From Agrypnia vestita (lineage: Eukaryota > Arthropoda > Insecta > Trichoptera > Phryganeidae), in assembly GCA_016648135.1 (NCBI GenBank), contig JADDOH010002070.1:124001-188000 (forward strand): 64,000 nucleotides of DNA, written 5' to 3'. Positions 63,383 through 64,000 of the stretch are shown here, in pieces. How positions within the stretch are numbered: the stretch's first letter is position 1; every line of letters starts with the position of its first letter. Both the position numbers and the translations under genes were made by a program. The notes under the pieces were generated by a model. It made no database searches and had not been told where the DNA came from. It saw nothing but the letters and a program-made list of their open reading frames with translations.

Positions 63383-64000
63383 CTGAAATCATATTTATGA
63401 TTGGTTTATAGTAGTGATGGTATTTTAACCAGTTATGCAATAACCATTATTCGCATCTGATTTTATCGATGATTGAAAACTGATTTTTCAAACGAACGAC
63501 AGGCAAACATCGGTACTACACAAGAGTTATATCCCAGTTACCAATACAATCTCAAATAACAATAACATACGTAACTGGTTAAAATAACGGTTTAACCATC
63601 ACTAGTTTATAGTATTTTACACATTAGATGGTTTTTATGTCCTAGCGGTGTATAAATAAAAAAAATAGTTTTTCACAAAATGTCAATTAAAATTTACTTT
63701 CACAACAAATAAAATTATCACAAAATCGTCGTATGTTTGTGTCGGCATGTAAAGAGCGCCATCTAGCATAGTGTATCTTCTTGGTAGCGTTAGTGATGGA
63801 CAATGTTACATACAGAATTATGCATTTTGGTAATAAGTAAGGTTGTTAATTATTAATGACTAGTCATAAACAACCCGTTAATTTAATCTTGTACATAATA
63901 AAGATGACAAACATTGTCACATTACTAATAAAACCAGACGTATTCAACATTTTTTCTTGGACGACATACATGTGTATGTCTGCTATGTTACGCAGGTCAC
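63383..64000. other. Wdr24 intron (partial)
   Basis: AT-rich sequence upstream of the Wdr24 last exon on its strand. No second exon or repeat family was recognised before the window ends. Confidence 0.55.

Overview
This window is animal nuclear DNA, most likely from an insect. It is AT-rich, carries spliced genes with GT-AG introns and many small DNA transposons of insect type, and has CCTAA-like (insect telomere-type) repeats. The exact order is not resolved from sequence alone. Three protein-coding genes were recognised and their exons placed by protein homology, splice consensus and reading-frame phase.

Layout. (1) Positions 1070-28653, minus strand: a complete Mios (missing oocyte) gene, a WD40 plus zinc-finger subunit of GATOR2. 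It has 16 coding exons that join without a frame break into 911 codons. (2) Positions 28654-38568: a repeat-rich intergenic interval separating two divergently transcribed genes. (3) Positions 38592-51227 and 55807, plus strand: the Ras-family GTPase Ral. Three common exons are followed by two alternative terminal exons that encode different hypervariable tails and different prenylation boxes (CVLL or CALM). (4) Positions 63254-63382, minus strand: the last coding exon of Wdr24, a second GATOR2 subunit, which runs off the right edge. It is convergent with Ral. Two subunits of one amino-acid-sensing complex therefore flank a Ral GTPase gene.

The introns and spacers are full of mobile DNA. There is an apparently intact mariner with perfect terminal repeats. 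A family of GGGCCGGT-ended PIF/Harbinger-type MITEs occurs with a larger member that still holds a broken transposase. Also present are pogo-like MITEs (CAGTAAAACC ends), a piggyBac-like deletion derivative nested in a hAT-like element, and two 1.6-kb inverted copies of a TIR element flanking Mios exons 9-10. Further repeats include a foldback element with a SINE in its loop, non-LTR retrotransposon tails, and a palindrome with hammerhead-ribozyme core motifs like those of Penelope-like elements.

Functional reading. Mios and Wdr24 act together in GATOR2 upstream of TORC1 at the lysosome. Ral is a membrane-anchored switch for exocyst and related effectors, and its two tails probably direct it to different lipid modification or membranes. 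Whether the neighbourhood is functional or chance cannot be decided here.
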